Shown here piece by piece: positions 26,358 through 34,806 of a stretch of 64,000 nt of DNA; position 1 is the stretch's first letter, and every line of letters starts with the position of its first letter. The DNA lies in assembly GCF_046736045.1 (NCBI RefSeq), contig NZ_CP177134.1:3658001-3722000 (forward strand). Reading direction: 5' to 3'. Below the pieces are notes generated by a model. The model saw only the letters and a program-made list of their open reading frames with translations. It was not told the origin of the DNA and made no database searches. The translations under genes and the position numbers were made by a program. Origin of the DNA: Leptospira_A sp046736045 (lineage in GTDB: Bacteria; Spirochaetota; Leptospiria; Leptospirales; Leptospiraceae).

Positions 26358-28244
26358 ATGGAACGAAGTTCCCGCAAAAAACAAAACATGCTACATCCAG
26401 ACACAAAACCAACAAACAATACCGCAGTTAAAAATTCATATATACCTTCATTTTCAGTTTTCCGCTATAGCGGAAAAGCACTCGACCTTGTCTGGACTAC
26501 CAGTAAAAAACTTACATTTGCCATTGCCATCTTCACAATATTAGGTGGTATTCTTCCGGCTGTCATTGCATATGTTGGAAAATTGATTGTGGATCACGTG
26601 GTTCTTTCTTCCACGAGCGGGCTTGTGATAGGAAATAGTTGGGAGCAAAGTTATTCCGCATTGCGATATGTAGCGATAGAAGCTTGTGCTATCATCATAT
26701 TTGCCGCTTGTCAAAAAGGTCAAGTAGTCAGCCAGTCGCTGTTACGCGTCAAGTTGGGGCAGAGAGTCAATGAAATGATTTTGGAAAAAGCGCTTACCTT
26801 GGATCTGACCCATTTCGAAGATTCCGAGTTTTATGATAAAATGAGCCAGGCGCGTTCGGAAGCATCCAGTCGTCCACTATCATTAATTAGTCGGACATTC
26901 GGATTGATACAATCCGGACTGGTATTGTTTTCTTTCATAGGGCTACTGCTACAACTTTCCTATTGGGCGGTTTTCATTCTAATCATAGCTGCAATCCCCT
27001 CATTTATCGCAGAAACGAAATTTTCTGCACATGCATTCCGATTATTCCGATGGAGATCCCCCGAAACCAGAGAACAAAATTATTTGGAAACATTACTGGC
27101 TCGGGAGGACTACGCGAAAGAAGTGCAATTATACCAATTGGGGGATATGTTGCTTCACAGATATCGTGAAATATTTGTTAGGTTGTATAAAGAAGATAGA
27201 AACTTGAGTTTACAAAAAGGTTTTTGGGGTTATATCCTCGGTCTTTTCAGTACGGCTGCATTTTATTCCGCATATGCCTGGATTGTCATAGAAACCATTT
27301 CCGGAAAAATCACGTTAGGTGAGATGACAATGTATCTGGTTGTCTTCCGCCAAGGCCAGTCTACTTTTTCGGCAGCGCTCACCTCAATCGGAGGAATGTA
27401 TGAAGACAATTTGTATCTTGCCAACCTTTACGAATTTTTAGAACAACCGATTCCAAAATCAAACGGATCTATGAGTGAAGGGATTCATAAAGAAGGGATT
27501 AGTTTCGAAAATGTAAGCTTCATATATCCGGGTAGCACCAAACCGGTGTTAAAAAACATATCACTCCGATTGAAACACGGAGAAAAACTGGCGATCGTAG
27601 GCAAAAACGGATCCGGAAAAACCACTTTGATCAAACTGCTGACTAGACTCTATACTCCCACATCAGGTAGAATTTTATTGGACGGAGTTGACCTGAATGA
27701 TTGGGACGTGAATGTTCTTAGGAAAAGAATCGGAGTCATTTTTCAAAACTTCGTCCAATACCAGTTTTCCGTCGGAGAAAATATAGGAGTGGGAGATATA
27801 GAATCCATAACAAACCAATCCGAATGGGAAATCGCATCGGAAAAAGGTATGGCAAAACCATTTATCAAAAATCTGCCGGATCAATATTTAACAAGACTTG
27901 GGAAATGGTTCAAAACGGGTCAGGAACTTTCCGGTGGACAATGGCAGAAGATTGCACTATCCCGCGCCTTTATGAGGAAGAAAGCAGACATACTTGTGTT
28001 AGATGAACCAACTGCTGCAATGGATGCGGAAGCGGAAATGAACATATTCAACCATTTTCGATCTCTTACCGAAAACAAAATGGTTGTTCTGATCTCCCAT
28101 CGTTTCTCTACGGTTCGAATGGCAGATAAAATCGTAGTCATAGAAGAAGGCGAAATTTTAGAGCAAGGTAGTCACGAAGAATTATTGAAAGCGGACGGTA
28201 GATATGCACATTTGTTTTCTTTGCAGGCGGCAGGGTATAAATAA
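26358..28244 (+). CDS. ABC exporter, fused permease and ATPase
   Basis: 628 residues. The permease part (about 60-360) has six membrane segments, beginning LTFAIAIFTILGGILPAVIAYVG. The ATPase shows VGKNGSGKTTL (Walker A, from residue 415), the Q loop GVIFQNFVQYQFSV, the signature LSGGQWQKIALSRAF, Walker B ILVLDEPTAAMD and the H loop VLISHRF. It works as a dimer exporting a lipid, peptide or drug; the substrate is not shown. The start at 26358 lacks a Shine-Dalgarno, and the ATG at 26388 is possible. Single gene between divergent and convergent neighbours. Confidence 0.93.
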   Translation: MERSSRKKQNMLHPDTKPTNNTAVKNSYIPSFSVFRYSGKALDLVWTTSKKLTFAIAIFTILGGILPAVIAYVGKLIVDHVVLSSTSGLVIGNSWEQSYSALRYVAIEACAIIIFAACQKGQVVSQSLLRVKLGQRVNEMILEKALTLDLTHFEDSEFYDKMSQARSEASSRPLSLISRTFGLIQSGLVLFSFIGLLLQLSYWAVFILIIAAIPSFIAETKFSAHAFRLFRWRSPETREQNYLETLLAREDYAKEVQLYQLGDMLLHRYREIFVRLYKEDRNLSLQKGFWGYILGLFSTAAFYSAYAWIVIETISGKITLGEMTMYLVVFRQGQSTFSAALTSIGGMYEDNLYLANLYEFLEQPIPKSNGSMSEGIHKEGISFENVSFIYPGSTKPVLKNISLRLKHGEKLAIVGKNGSGKTTLIKLLTRLYTPTSGRILLDGVDLNDWDVNVLRKRIGVIFQNFVQYQFSVGENIGVGDIESITNQSEWEIASEKGMAKPFIKNLPDQYLTRLGKWFKTGQELSGGQWQKIALSRAFMRKKADILVLDEPTAAMDAEAEMNIFNHFRSLTENKMVVLISHRFSTVRMADKIVVIEEGEILEQGSHEELLKADGRYAHLFSLQAAGYK

Positions 28245-28289
28245 TTTTTTAGGCTTGCCGTTCTAACCTGTTTCCATTTTCTAAAAGAC

Positions 28290-28799
28290 ATGGGACAATT
28301 GACCGCAACTTTCAAAACAAACAAAGGCGATATCAAAATCAATCTATTCGCTGACAAAACACCAAACACGGTGGCAAATTTTGTAAACCTTGCCAAAAGA
28401 GGTTTTTATAATGGGCTTAAATTTCATAGAGTCATCGAAGATTTTATGATCCAAGGAGGTTGTCCTCTAGGAACCGGAACCGGTGGACCTGGCTACAAAT
28501 TCAGAGATGAATTTGTTCCGGAACTCAAACACAATAAACCGGGGATTCTTTCTATGGCAAATTCAGGGCCGAACTCAAACGGTAGCCAATTTTTCATCAC
28601 ACATGTACCTACAAATTGGTTGGATGGAAAACATACCGTATTCGGAGCTGTTGTCGGAGAAGAAGATCAAAACGTAGTGAACCAAATAAAAATGGGAGAT
28701 AAGATCGAAACCATTACGATTGATGGAGATGTTACTGCCGTTTTGGAAATCGCAAAAGTTAAGTTAGATGAGTGGAATGAAATCTTAGACAAAAAATAA
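28290..28799 (+). CDS. Cyclophilin-type peptidyl-prolyl isomerase
   Basis: 169 residues, no signal peptide, so cytoplasmic. Cyclophilin motifs: TVANFVNLAKRGFYNGLKFHRV (catalytic Arg), FMIQGGCPLGTGTGGPGYKF, LSMANSGPNSNGSQFFIT and LDGKHTVFGAV. It speeds proline cis-trans isomerisation during folding. It follows the ABC exporter by 45 bp and is convergent with the SDR gene. Confidence 0.96.
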   Translation: MGQLTATFKTNKGDIKINLFADKTPNTVANFVNLAKRGFYNGLKFHRVIEDFMIQGGCPLGTGTGGPGYKFRDEFVPELKHNKPGILSMANSGPNSNGSQFFITHVPTNWLDGKHTVFGAVVGEEDQNVVNQIKMGDKIETITIDGDVTAVLEIAKVKLDEWNEILDKK

Positions 28800-28830
28800 A
28801 TCCAAGACTTCATTCAAAAGACAAAAAAAA

Positions 28831-29583
28831 TTAACTTCTGGTTCCGCCATCCACCCGGTAAACGGAACCAGTGATGAAACTGGATTCCTCTGAAGCAAGG
28901 AAAGCGATCAGATTGGCTACTTCCGAAGGACGACCCAGTCTTCCCATCGGAATATTTTTCTGCATCGCTTCGATTCCTCTTTCACCTGCTACGTGTAAGA
29001 TGGCAGTTTCCGTCCAACCGGGACACACCGCATTGATCCTGACACCAAACCTTGCCACTTCCAAAGCACCTGTTGTTGTCAATTCCACAACACCGGCTTT
29101 CGCAACACAGTAAGGCCCGAGGGAAGGAGAAGCACCTAAACCCGCAATGGAAGCGACATTTACAATTGATCCGCCCTTTCTATCGGCAAGCATATGTTTT
29201 GTGGCATACTTCTGAGACCAGAAAACACTAGTTAAATCCATTAAAATCAATTTATTCCAAACTTCGGTGGAAACCTTATGCATAAACACGGGTTTGTTGG
29301 CAATGCCTGCGTTATTGACCATGATATCCACGCGCCTGTCTTCGGATTTGGCAAAATCCAAAAGAGAAACAATGTCTTCTTCCAAGCTGACATCACATTT
29401 GATGAACGCGGCTTTTCCGCCCTGTTTTTGTATTTCGGAAACTACATTGTTTCCTTCTATTTCGTTGATATCGGAAACGATCACAAAGGCCCCTTTTTTT
29501 GCGAGGAGGAGAGAAGTTTCTTTTCCGATCCCGAGTGCGGCACCGGTGACTACTGCGGTTTTCCCGGAGAGATTTTGATCCAT
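28831..29583 (-). CDS. Short-chain dehydrogenase/reductase
   Basis: 250 residues from the ATG at 29583. Classic SDR: TGAALGIG (cofactor), NNAGIA, catalytic Ser in VNVASIAGLG, YCVAKAG (YxxxK) and INAVCPGWTET. The Asp after strand 2 (VSDINE) favours NAD(H). A strong AAGGAGG lies 18 bases upstream, too far for this ATG and directly next to an in-frame GTG at 29601, so the true start is uncertain; TTG at 29619 is also open. Substrate unknown; FabG-like or alcohol dehydrogenase roles are possible. Confidence 0.93.
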   Translation of the reverse strand: MDQNLSGKTAVVTGAALGIGKETSLLLAKKGAFVIVSDINEIEGNNVVSEIQKQGGKAAFIKCDVSLEEDIVSLLDFAKSEDRRVDIMVNNAGIANKPVFMHKVSTEVWNKLILMDLTSVFWSQKYATKHMLADRKGGSIVNVASIAGLGASPSLGPYCVAKAGVVELTTTGALEVARFGVRINAVCPGWTETAILHVAGERGIEAMQKNIPMGRLGRPSEVANLIAFLASEESSFITGSVYRVDGGTRS

Positions 29584-29701
29584 GAAGGAGAGATTGATCA
29601 CCCTCCTTACGGAGAGCAATCAGAAAGTTTCATTTTACTCCGTAGTAGCAGCGACCGTATAAGCAGTTGTTCCGGAAGTAATCGTCCAGACATTTCATTC
29701 T

Positions 29702-30268
29702 TTATTTTGCAGTAAAAGTAATTCGATAATCGCTTAAACTAGGTGTTACGGAAGCTCCGCTACAAGTTAAACTGGGGGCGCCACTTCCTATAATGCTATA
29801 TGCAGCACTCGTATCAGAGGTTATATCGGCATTTGCTGTTGCAGCAGAATCCACGAGTGTGGTAGTCGTACTCGAAAGTGTTTTAGTAAACGAAATTGAC
29901 AAAGTTCTGGAAGTTGAACTGCAATTATAGGAAGAATAACTTGCTCTGCCGGAAGAAGAAGATACACTGTAGTTTACATTGTTACTTGCAAATAGGACTT
30001 TCGAGGAAGTGCCTGTATTTCCACAAACACTATATGTCCCGGTAGCAGGAATCGTAATCGTCGGAGAAGTAAAATTGACACTATCCGTTCTCACATCGCA
30101 CGCAGATCCCCTTGTAAGGGAGTAAAGCAATAATAAGGTAATAGGATCGGAAAGATCGGCACCCAAAAAATCAATTTTATCCTTTTCCTCCTTTTTTTTA
30201 CTACTACAACCAAAAGCAGTAAGGCAGAAAACCAAAAGGTACGCAAAAACTAGTGTTATTTTTTTCAT
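29702..30268 (-). CDS. Ser/Thr-rich lipoprotein, unknown function
   Basis: 188 residues with a lipoprotein signal ending LTAFGC (Cys21), followed by a lysine-rich tether SSKKKEEKDK. The mature part is low-complexity, rich in Ser, Thr and Ala, with three cysteines before SCSG-like turns (TYSVCGNTG, SSYNCSSTS). This looks like a surface-exposed beta protein. Composition differs strongly from its neighbours. No family recognised. Confidence 0.72.
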   Translation of the reverse strand: MKKITLVFAYLLVFCLTAFGCSSKKKEEKDKIDFLGADLSDPITLLLLYSLTRGSACDVRTDSVNFTSPTITIPATGTYSVCGNTGTSSKVLFASNNVNYSVSSSSGRASYSSYNCSSTSRTLSISFTKTLSSTTTTLVDSAATANADITSDTSAAYSIIGSGAPSLTCSGASVTPSLSDYRITFTAK

Positions 30269-30629
30269 TCCTCAACCTAACTTTTACAAAAAACCAGGGT
30301 CAAATAAAAATGGTTTTCTTTAGCTAGTTAGGTTATAAAAAAATAACAAAAAAAAACGATCTTTTCAAAAAAAATTCCCTTTTTTAGAATCATGCTGATT
30401 TTGAAAATTTGTATCAATTTCATTGAACCTAAACAAAAAGAAAATACTTGCTTTTGTGATAAATTTTCCGATCGTTTTCTTATGGAACCAAAAGACAAAA
30501 AAATCAAAAACCAAGTGAAACAAATCAAAGTTGTTTCCAGACTCTCTTTTGCCGGGAGAGCCACAAAAATAAAACCATCCGGTAAAGTTTACACCAGGAA
30601 GGGAAAAAAATCCCTTCCTGGTACTTTGA
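30269..30629. other. AT-rich intergenic region
   Basis: 361 bp between the Ser/Thr-rich lipoprotein and the vWA gene, both on the minus strand. The part nearest the lipoprotein is very A/T-rich with several poly-A runs and is the likely promoter area. The rest holds a possible small plus-strand ORF (30482-30673) and a 12-bp-stem hairpin (30593-30622). Confidence 0.6.
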
Positions 30630-30673
30630 TTACTTTACCACTCCCAAATCTATATACGCTCCATCATTCATAA
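30482..30673 (+). CDS. Possible small basic protein (63 aa)
   Basis: Begins MEPKDKKIKNQVKQIKVVSR and is rich in Lys/Arg up to VYTRKGKK. No Shine-Dalgarno is visible. Its last third is encoded inside the hairpin at 30593-30622 and overlaps the 3' end of the vWA gene, so either the true protein is shorter or the ORF is chance. The upstream composition (KPSGKVYTRKGK) looks protein-like. Confidence 0.28.
   Translation: MEPKDKKIKNQVKQIKVVSRLSFAGRATKIKPSGKVYTRKGKKSLPGTLITLPLPNLYTLHHS
30593..30622 (-). terminator. Hairpin after the VIT/vWA gene
   Basis: ACCAGGAAGGGA and TCCCTTCCTGGT form a perfect 12-bp stem with a six-base loop, 7 bp after the vWA stop codon. Neither strand has a clean T-run directly after it, so it may end transcripts weakly or protect 3' ends. 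Confidence 0.55.
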
Positions 30674-33599
30674 TCACAAAATTTCTAGTCTCCAGATCCA
30701 GTTTCTTCTCTCCATCAAACCGAATTATCTGCAAAGCCCCCATCCCGTAACCCATCGGCCCGCGGCTGTAATAATGCGCTTCCAAGCGGTAAGGAAAAGC
30801 CTTCGGATTGGTGATTCGAAAACATTCCGGTCCGTAACCTCCCGTAAGATCCGCATACAAAGCACCTCCCGATTCCAATTCCTTTTTACTATAAAATGCA
30901 TGGTTTCCGGATTTATCGTAAATATGAAAGTCAACGTCATTTGCATCCGTTTCCCATGCCAGGATAAAGCGTATTTCTTTTTTCAAACTCTTCGGCTTTA
31001 TAATCGTTTTACCTTCGTTAACCGGTTCCGTCCAGGCAACACCCGAGTTTTTTGCCAAAGTATAAACCAAATCCAGATCATCGTAAAAAATATCATGCAC
31101 ATTCTGAAACCGATCGGAAAACTGGGTATTCAATCCTTTGACAAGAACAGAATTCGCATCTTTCCACAAATTCAATTTCAAATATGCAATTGATAACAGA
31201 TGATATGTGCTTGGATGATCGGGACGCTGTGCAAGAGAAATTTTCAAGGTATCGATCGCCGTTTCATAATCTCCGATGGCAAGCAGCTTTTCCCCTGCCC
31301 ATCTTCTGATATCGGCTCTCACCGGAAAATAATCCACAAACGATGCATAAGCCCTTGTTGCGTTACCTGGATCATTTAACGCATAATATGCGTCTCCCAA
31401 CGCAAGCAAGGCAAGTATGTCTTCGGGGTTTTCTTTTCTCCATTCCCAGGCAAACTCCAATGCTTTTTTATGATTTCCCTCTTTCAGTAACGCATAAAAC
31501 TTTTTTAAATTTCCCGTATGAGGTTCTATGTACTTTTGTTTTTCAGAAGTTTCAGCCGGAGGAGGCCTCGGAGCAATTGTTGTTGATTCCACTTGGAAAT
31601 GATTCCTATCCGGCAATCTGTCCGCATTACGGACAGGAGGTGAGTTTGTTGGAATATTGCTGTCACCGGATGTGATCGGATCATTCACCACACTGGTGGG
31701 TGCGGATTCTTCCGATTCATCTTTGGGAGCTCCCGAAACCACCTTGGCATCATCTTCCTTCTCCATACGATTTTGATTCGGCCTTGAAGGATTCTCCGAC
31801 TTTTTGCGATTTTCCAATTTTCGTTTTTCTATATTCTGCGGATCTAAAAATCCGTATTGAACGGACTCTTTGCGGTTGAGGACTTCCAGTCCTCCGATGC
31901 CGACTGTAAGTATATCCGTTAAAGAATTTCTGGTAATTTGAAACCGATCATAATCTTCCTGTGTTTCCAAAACCAAAAAGGAAGTTAAAGGACACTGAAT
32001 TCTATGGGTGATCGAAAGTTCCCTTGCTTGTAATTTCAAACCTTTGGCACTATCCTCATTTTCTTCTTTGTCGGATAATTCAAGCAGGCGATTGATCCTT
32101 GCCGCAACCACTTCTCTTTCGAACAAAACAGATTCCGTAGTGATCGGATGAAATCCTGTTATTTTTTTTCCATTGAATAAAATCGAATTTTCCAACTTGG
32201 ATTCATTTGATTTGAATTCACCGTATAACGTAATGGAATCGCCCGGTTGCAGAGATGCGATATTTCCCGTGGAAAACCATTTTGTATCCGCAATCGTTAC
32301 CGTCGGATTCAAAAAAACTTTTTGAGTTAATTTTTTAATAATAATGGAAATATCATCCGTGAACGAAGCCATTACACCTGTTTCCTTTCCCAAAGAAAGA
32401 AGGGTTTGAATCATTGAAGTATCTTTATAAGAACCGGGAACTACAAAGTCCAATCTGGAAATCCATTTTTCTTTTTTTAAGATCTTAGCGATCTCAGGCC
32501 TTTGTATCTCTCCTGCCGTCGCAACTCCATCGCTAACAACCAAAAGCCTCGCGTCTTTGGTTCCGATTTCTTTGGAGATTCCCGATACCGCCAAACTCAG
32601 ATTACTTGATCCTAAAGGTTTGACTTCTCCGAGTTTGAGAATCCCTTTTTTTCCGGTTCCGTAAAAACCGAGGGAAGTATCGAACCCGAATACGTGAAAT
32701 TCCTTAGGGTTCAGCCCGGAGAGTAGTTTTTCCAATTTGTCCAGTGTTTGGGGAAATTGCAATGCGGCAGAGGCGGAGGTATCTACCAATACGACCAGGT
32801 TATCAATAGCAGTTTTTTGTCCCTGATCTTCCTGAATCGGAACAAACTCGGCTGCAAAAAGATTTTCTTTTTGAGAAATCAAATTTCCTTTGATTTTATG
32901 TTCGAACCGAATGTCATCCGAAGGTTTAAAATTCTTTTTTTGCAATGAGATGATTTTTTTTGAACTTACTTTGCCTTCCGGGGTTTCCGTAAAAAAATCA
33001 TTTTTGGAACCAAACTCCTGTTCATCGAAAATAACCCTGGTTTTAAAATCTTCTATCTTGGGAAGTCCTTTGATGGGAAGGGTATAAACCGGTGGAAAAG
33101 AAGATAGCGTAGTGGAATAAGAGATGATGATATTCTTTTCGGATTTGGCCGTGATGGGAAAAACCCTGGCGCTAAATTCATTTCCAGCATCCGATTCCAA
33201 AAGCGCCGGATCTTGCCTTCTATGCAAAAAGTCTTCATAAACCCGAACCGCTTTTTCTTTTTCTACAACTTCACCTTCCTGCCAATCATTTCCGATTTTC
33301 ATCGCGAATCTCGCCAAATGTGCATTATCCGGCAAGGCAATCCGAAACCTTCCCTCCCTCTGCCTATCCTCAGGATTATAAAAACTTAATTTGATTTCGG
33401 TGAATGCAAAAAAACCATCCAGCACCGTATTTGATTCGTAACTTTTTAAGACAAGCCCTGCTCCGTCACTCGCGGTCAGAGAAAGAGGTGCTTCTACCGA
33501 TTCGGATGATTCTCTGTTCTTTGCGCCTCCGGAAAGAAATATTGTAAATACCAGAATAAATAAAATTTTTGACTTTTTGAATTTGGAAAGAAATTTCAT
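30630..33599 (-). CDS. Exported VIT / vWA / TPR / DUF2135-like protein
   Basis: 989 residues. Hydrophobic N-terminus, then a VIT domain (about 40-190: FAFTEIKLSFYNPEDRQREGRF, GEVVEKEKAVRVYED). A vWA domain follows with the metal site DTSAS (273-277). A Pro/Ser/Asn-rich linker (about 600-690) leads to TPR-like repeats (LALLALGDAYYALNDPGNA, STYHLLSIAYLKLN). The C-terminus FILAWETDANDVDFHIYD, GGYGPECFRI resembles DUF2135/YfaP. This architecture suggests metal-dependent protein binding outside the inner membrane. Only the N-terminal signal points to export; no lipobox is clear. It ends at a hairpin. Confidence 0.87.
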   Translation of the reverse strand: MKFLSKFKKSKILFILVFTIFLSGGAKNRESSESVEAPLSLTASDGAGLVLKSYESNTVLDGFFAFTEIKLSFYNPEDRQREGRFRIALPDNAHLARFAMKIGNDWQEGEVVEKEKAVRVYEDFLHRRQDPALLESDAGNEFSARVFPITAKSEKNIIISYSTTLSSFPPVYTLPIKGLPKIEDFKTRVIFDEQEFGSKNDFFTETPEGKVSSKKIISLQKKNFKPSDDIRFEHKIKGNLISQKENLFAAEFVPIQEDQGQKTAIDNLVVLVDTSASAALQFPQTLDKLEKLLSGLNPKEFHVFGFDTSLGFYGTGKKGILKLGEVKPLGSSNLSLAVSGISKEIGTKDARLLVVSDGVATAGEIQRPEIAKILKKEKWISRLDFVVPGSYKDTSMIQTLLSLGKETGVMASFTDDISIIIKKLTQKVFLNPTVTIADTKWFSTGNIASLQPGDSITLYGEFKSNESKLENSILFNGKKITGFHPITTESVLFEREVVAARINRLLELSDKEENEDSAKGLKLQARELSITHRIQCPLTSFLVLETQEDYDRFQITRNSLTDILTVGIGGLEVLNRKESVQYGFLDPQNIEKRKLENRKKSENPSRPNQNRMEKEDDAKVVSGAPKDESEESAPTSVVNDPITSGDSNIPTNSPPVRNADRLPDRNHFQVESTTIAPRPPPAETSEKQKYIEPHTGNLKKFYALLKEGNHKKALEFAWEWRKENPEDILALLALGDAYYALNDPGNATRAYASFVDYFPVRADIRRWAGEKLLAIGDYETAIDTLKISLAQRPDHPSTYHLLSIAYLKLNLWKDANSVLVKGLNTQFSDRFQNVHDIFYDDLDLVYTLAKNSGVAWTEPVNEGKTIIKPKSLKKEIRFILAWETDANDVDFHIYDKSGNHAFYSKKELESGGALYADLTGGYGPECFRITNPKAFPYRLEAHYYSRGPMGYGMGALQIIRFDGEKKLDLETRNFVIMNDGAYIDLGVVK

Positions 33600-33688
33600 G
33601 ATTCTTCCTCCGAGACTTTTAGACAGTCAGTATCGAAGAAAAGGAATCCATTGTCTTTAATTTATTTTCAGACACCATCACCAAACAC

Positions 33689-33728
33689 AAAAAAGCCTCT
33701 CTTCTCATGTAATCATGGGAAAAGAGGC
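33689..33728 (-). terminator. Terminator of the downstream flagellin gene
   Basis: On the minus strand GCCTCTTTTCCCATG pairs with CATGAGAAGAGAGGC (one wobble, one mismatch, 4-base loop), followed by TTTTTT. It lies 36 bp after the flagellin stop codon. Confidence 0.85.
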
Positions 33729-33764
33729 CAATTGTTTTAAGGCAACTCCTGCCTTCTTACTCTC

Positions 33765-34607
33765 TTACGTATTCTGTAAGAGTCGTAATACGGAATTGGA
33801 TCTTAGTCCTGCTTGCGCTAGCATCGCCGTACCGCTTTGCACCAGAATTTGCTTCGTGGTAAACGCAACCATTTCCTCCGCCATATCCGCGTCCCGGATC
33901 CTGGATTCAGATGCTTGCATATTTTCATATGCATTCATGAGACCTTTCGCTGAGCTTTCGAGTCTATTTTGGTAGGCTCCCATGTTCGAACGCTGTTTCA
34001 TGATCTTTTCCAAGGCGAAATCCGCCAAAGCAATCGCCGCATCCGCTTTACCAGGGGTCGAAAGAGAAAGTTCTCCTTTAGACACTTTTAAAGCTTTTGA
34101 AGTCATAGTTCCAATGTAGAAACGCTCTCTTTGCCCTGCGTTTGCTCCCATGTGAAACCACATCGACGCCTTTTTAGATCCACGAGCGAAATCACCCTCA
34201 AAGAGTCTAAACTTGTTAAACTCAGCTTGAGAAGCGATTCGATCGATCTCGTCCACCAATGCAGATACTTCTACCTGCACGAGTTGCCTGTCCTCCGGTG
34301 TGTAGATTCCGTTCGAAGTCTGGATCGCAAGGGTACGGATTCTTTGGATGATCTCAGCAGACTGCTCCAGAAAACCTTCCGCAGTCTGGATGAAACTTAG
34401 CCCATCTTCCGTATTCCTTTCGGCCTGACGCAAACCTCGGATTTGAGTCCTTAGTTTTTCCGAAACAGCTAGTCCCGAAGCATCATCACCGGCCTGGTTG
34501 ATCCTTTGGCCAGAAGACAATGTCCTCATCGACTTATCTACGTCCCATTGTGTAAACTTGAGAGCACGATGTGATTGAATCGCACTCATGTTGTGATTGA
34601 TAATCAT
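33765..34607 (-). CDS. flaB: Periplasmic flagellin, FlaB family (second of tandem pair)
   Basis: 280 residues. Conserved flagellin ends only: MIINHNMSAIQSHRALKF and SSGQRINQAGDDASGLAVSE at the N-terminus, SRIRDADMAEEMVAFTTKQI and SGTAMLAQAGLRSNSVLRLL at the C-terminus. The variable D2/D3 domain is missing, as in spirochaete core flagellins that polymerise in the periplasm. No signal peptide; export is by the flagellar type III system. Preceded by AAGGAG set in a small hairpin loop, and it has its own terminator. It is related to the flagellin at 34807, so a duplication. Which of the Leptospira FlaB paralogues it is cannot be said. Confidence 0.95.
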   Translation of the reverse strand: MIINHNMSAIQSHRALKFTQWDVDKSMRTLSSGQRINQAGDDASGLAVSEKLRTQIRGLRQAERNTEDGLSFIQTAEGFLEQSAEIIQRIRTLAIQTSNGIYTPEDRQLVQVEVSALVDEIDRIASQAEFNKFRLFEGDFARGSKKASMWFHMGANAGQRERFYIGTMTSKALKVSKGELSLSTPGKADAAIALADFALEKIMKQRSNMGAYQNRLESSAKGLMNAYENMQASESRIRDADMAEEMVAFTTKQILVQSGTAMLAQAGLRSNSVLRLLQNT

Positions 34608-34613
34608 TGGCTT

Positions 34614-34627
34614 ACACTCCTTTGTGT
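34614..34627 (-). promoter_or_regulatory. Hairpin holding the Shine-Dalgarno of the second flagellin
   Basis: In the mRNA ACAC-AAAGGA-GTGT folds into a 4-bp stem whose loop contains AAGGA of the Shine-Dalgarno, 7 bases before the ATG. A GGA in a hexaloop is the core feature of CsrA targets. The fold is weak and needs testing. Confidence 0.45.
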
Positions 34628-34653
34628 ATTACCAAACGTCTTACAACGTTTAG

Positions 34654-34672
34654 CCGGACAATCCCTGTCCGG
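34654..34672 (-). promoter_or_regulatory. Upstream leader hairpin of the second flagellin (ACAGGGAU)
   Basis: CCGGACA-GGGAT-TGTCCGG: perfect 7-bp stem with a GGGAT loop, 46 bases before the start codon. ACAGGGAU matches the first eight positions of the core of the CsrA consensus (ACARGGAU). If the TTGACA just upstream (34673-34678) is a real -35 box, the repeat would instead lie in the promoter spacer. Confidence 0.5.
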
Positions 34673-34762
34673 TGTCAAGGAAGAGCTTTCGGATTGCCAC
34701 CTGGCAGGGGAAAGCCGGCTGATTATCTATAACAACTGCTAAAATTTACCCAATTCTTATTG

Positions 34763-34800
34763 AAAAAGCGGCCAAGCCTTACTTGCGTAAGGCTTTAGCC
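34763..34800 (-). terminator. Terminator between the two flagellin genes
   Basis: On the minus strand AAGCCTTAC-GCAA-GTAAGGCTT forms a 9-bp stem, extended by GGC/GGCC pairing, then GCTTTTT. It starts about 7 bp after the stop of the first flagellin, so the second flagellin probably has its own promoter. Confidence 0.88.
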
Positions 34801-34806
34801 TTCTCT

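Noticed and set aside
26092..26358. 88-codon frame before the ABC exporter
   Set aside because: Overlaps the signal-peptide end of the rhodanese gene and then reads A-rich intergenic sequence as Lys/Asn; no Shine-Dalgarno.
29278..29715. 145-codon plus-strand open frame opposite the SDR
   Set aside because: Antisense to a clear SDR gene; Phe/Cys-rich composition typical of antisense frames.
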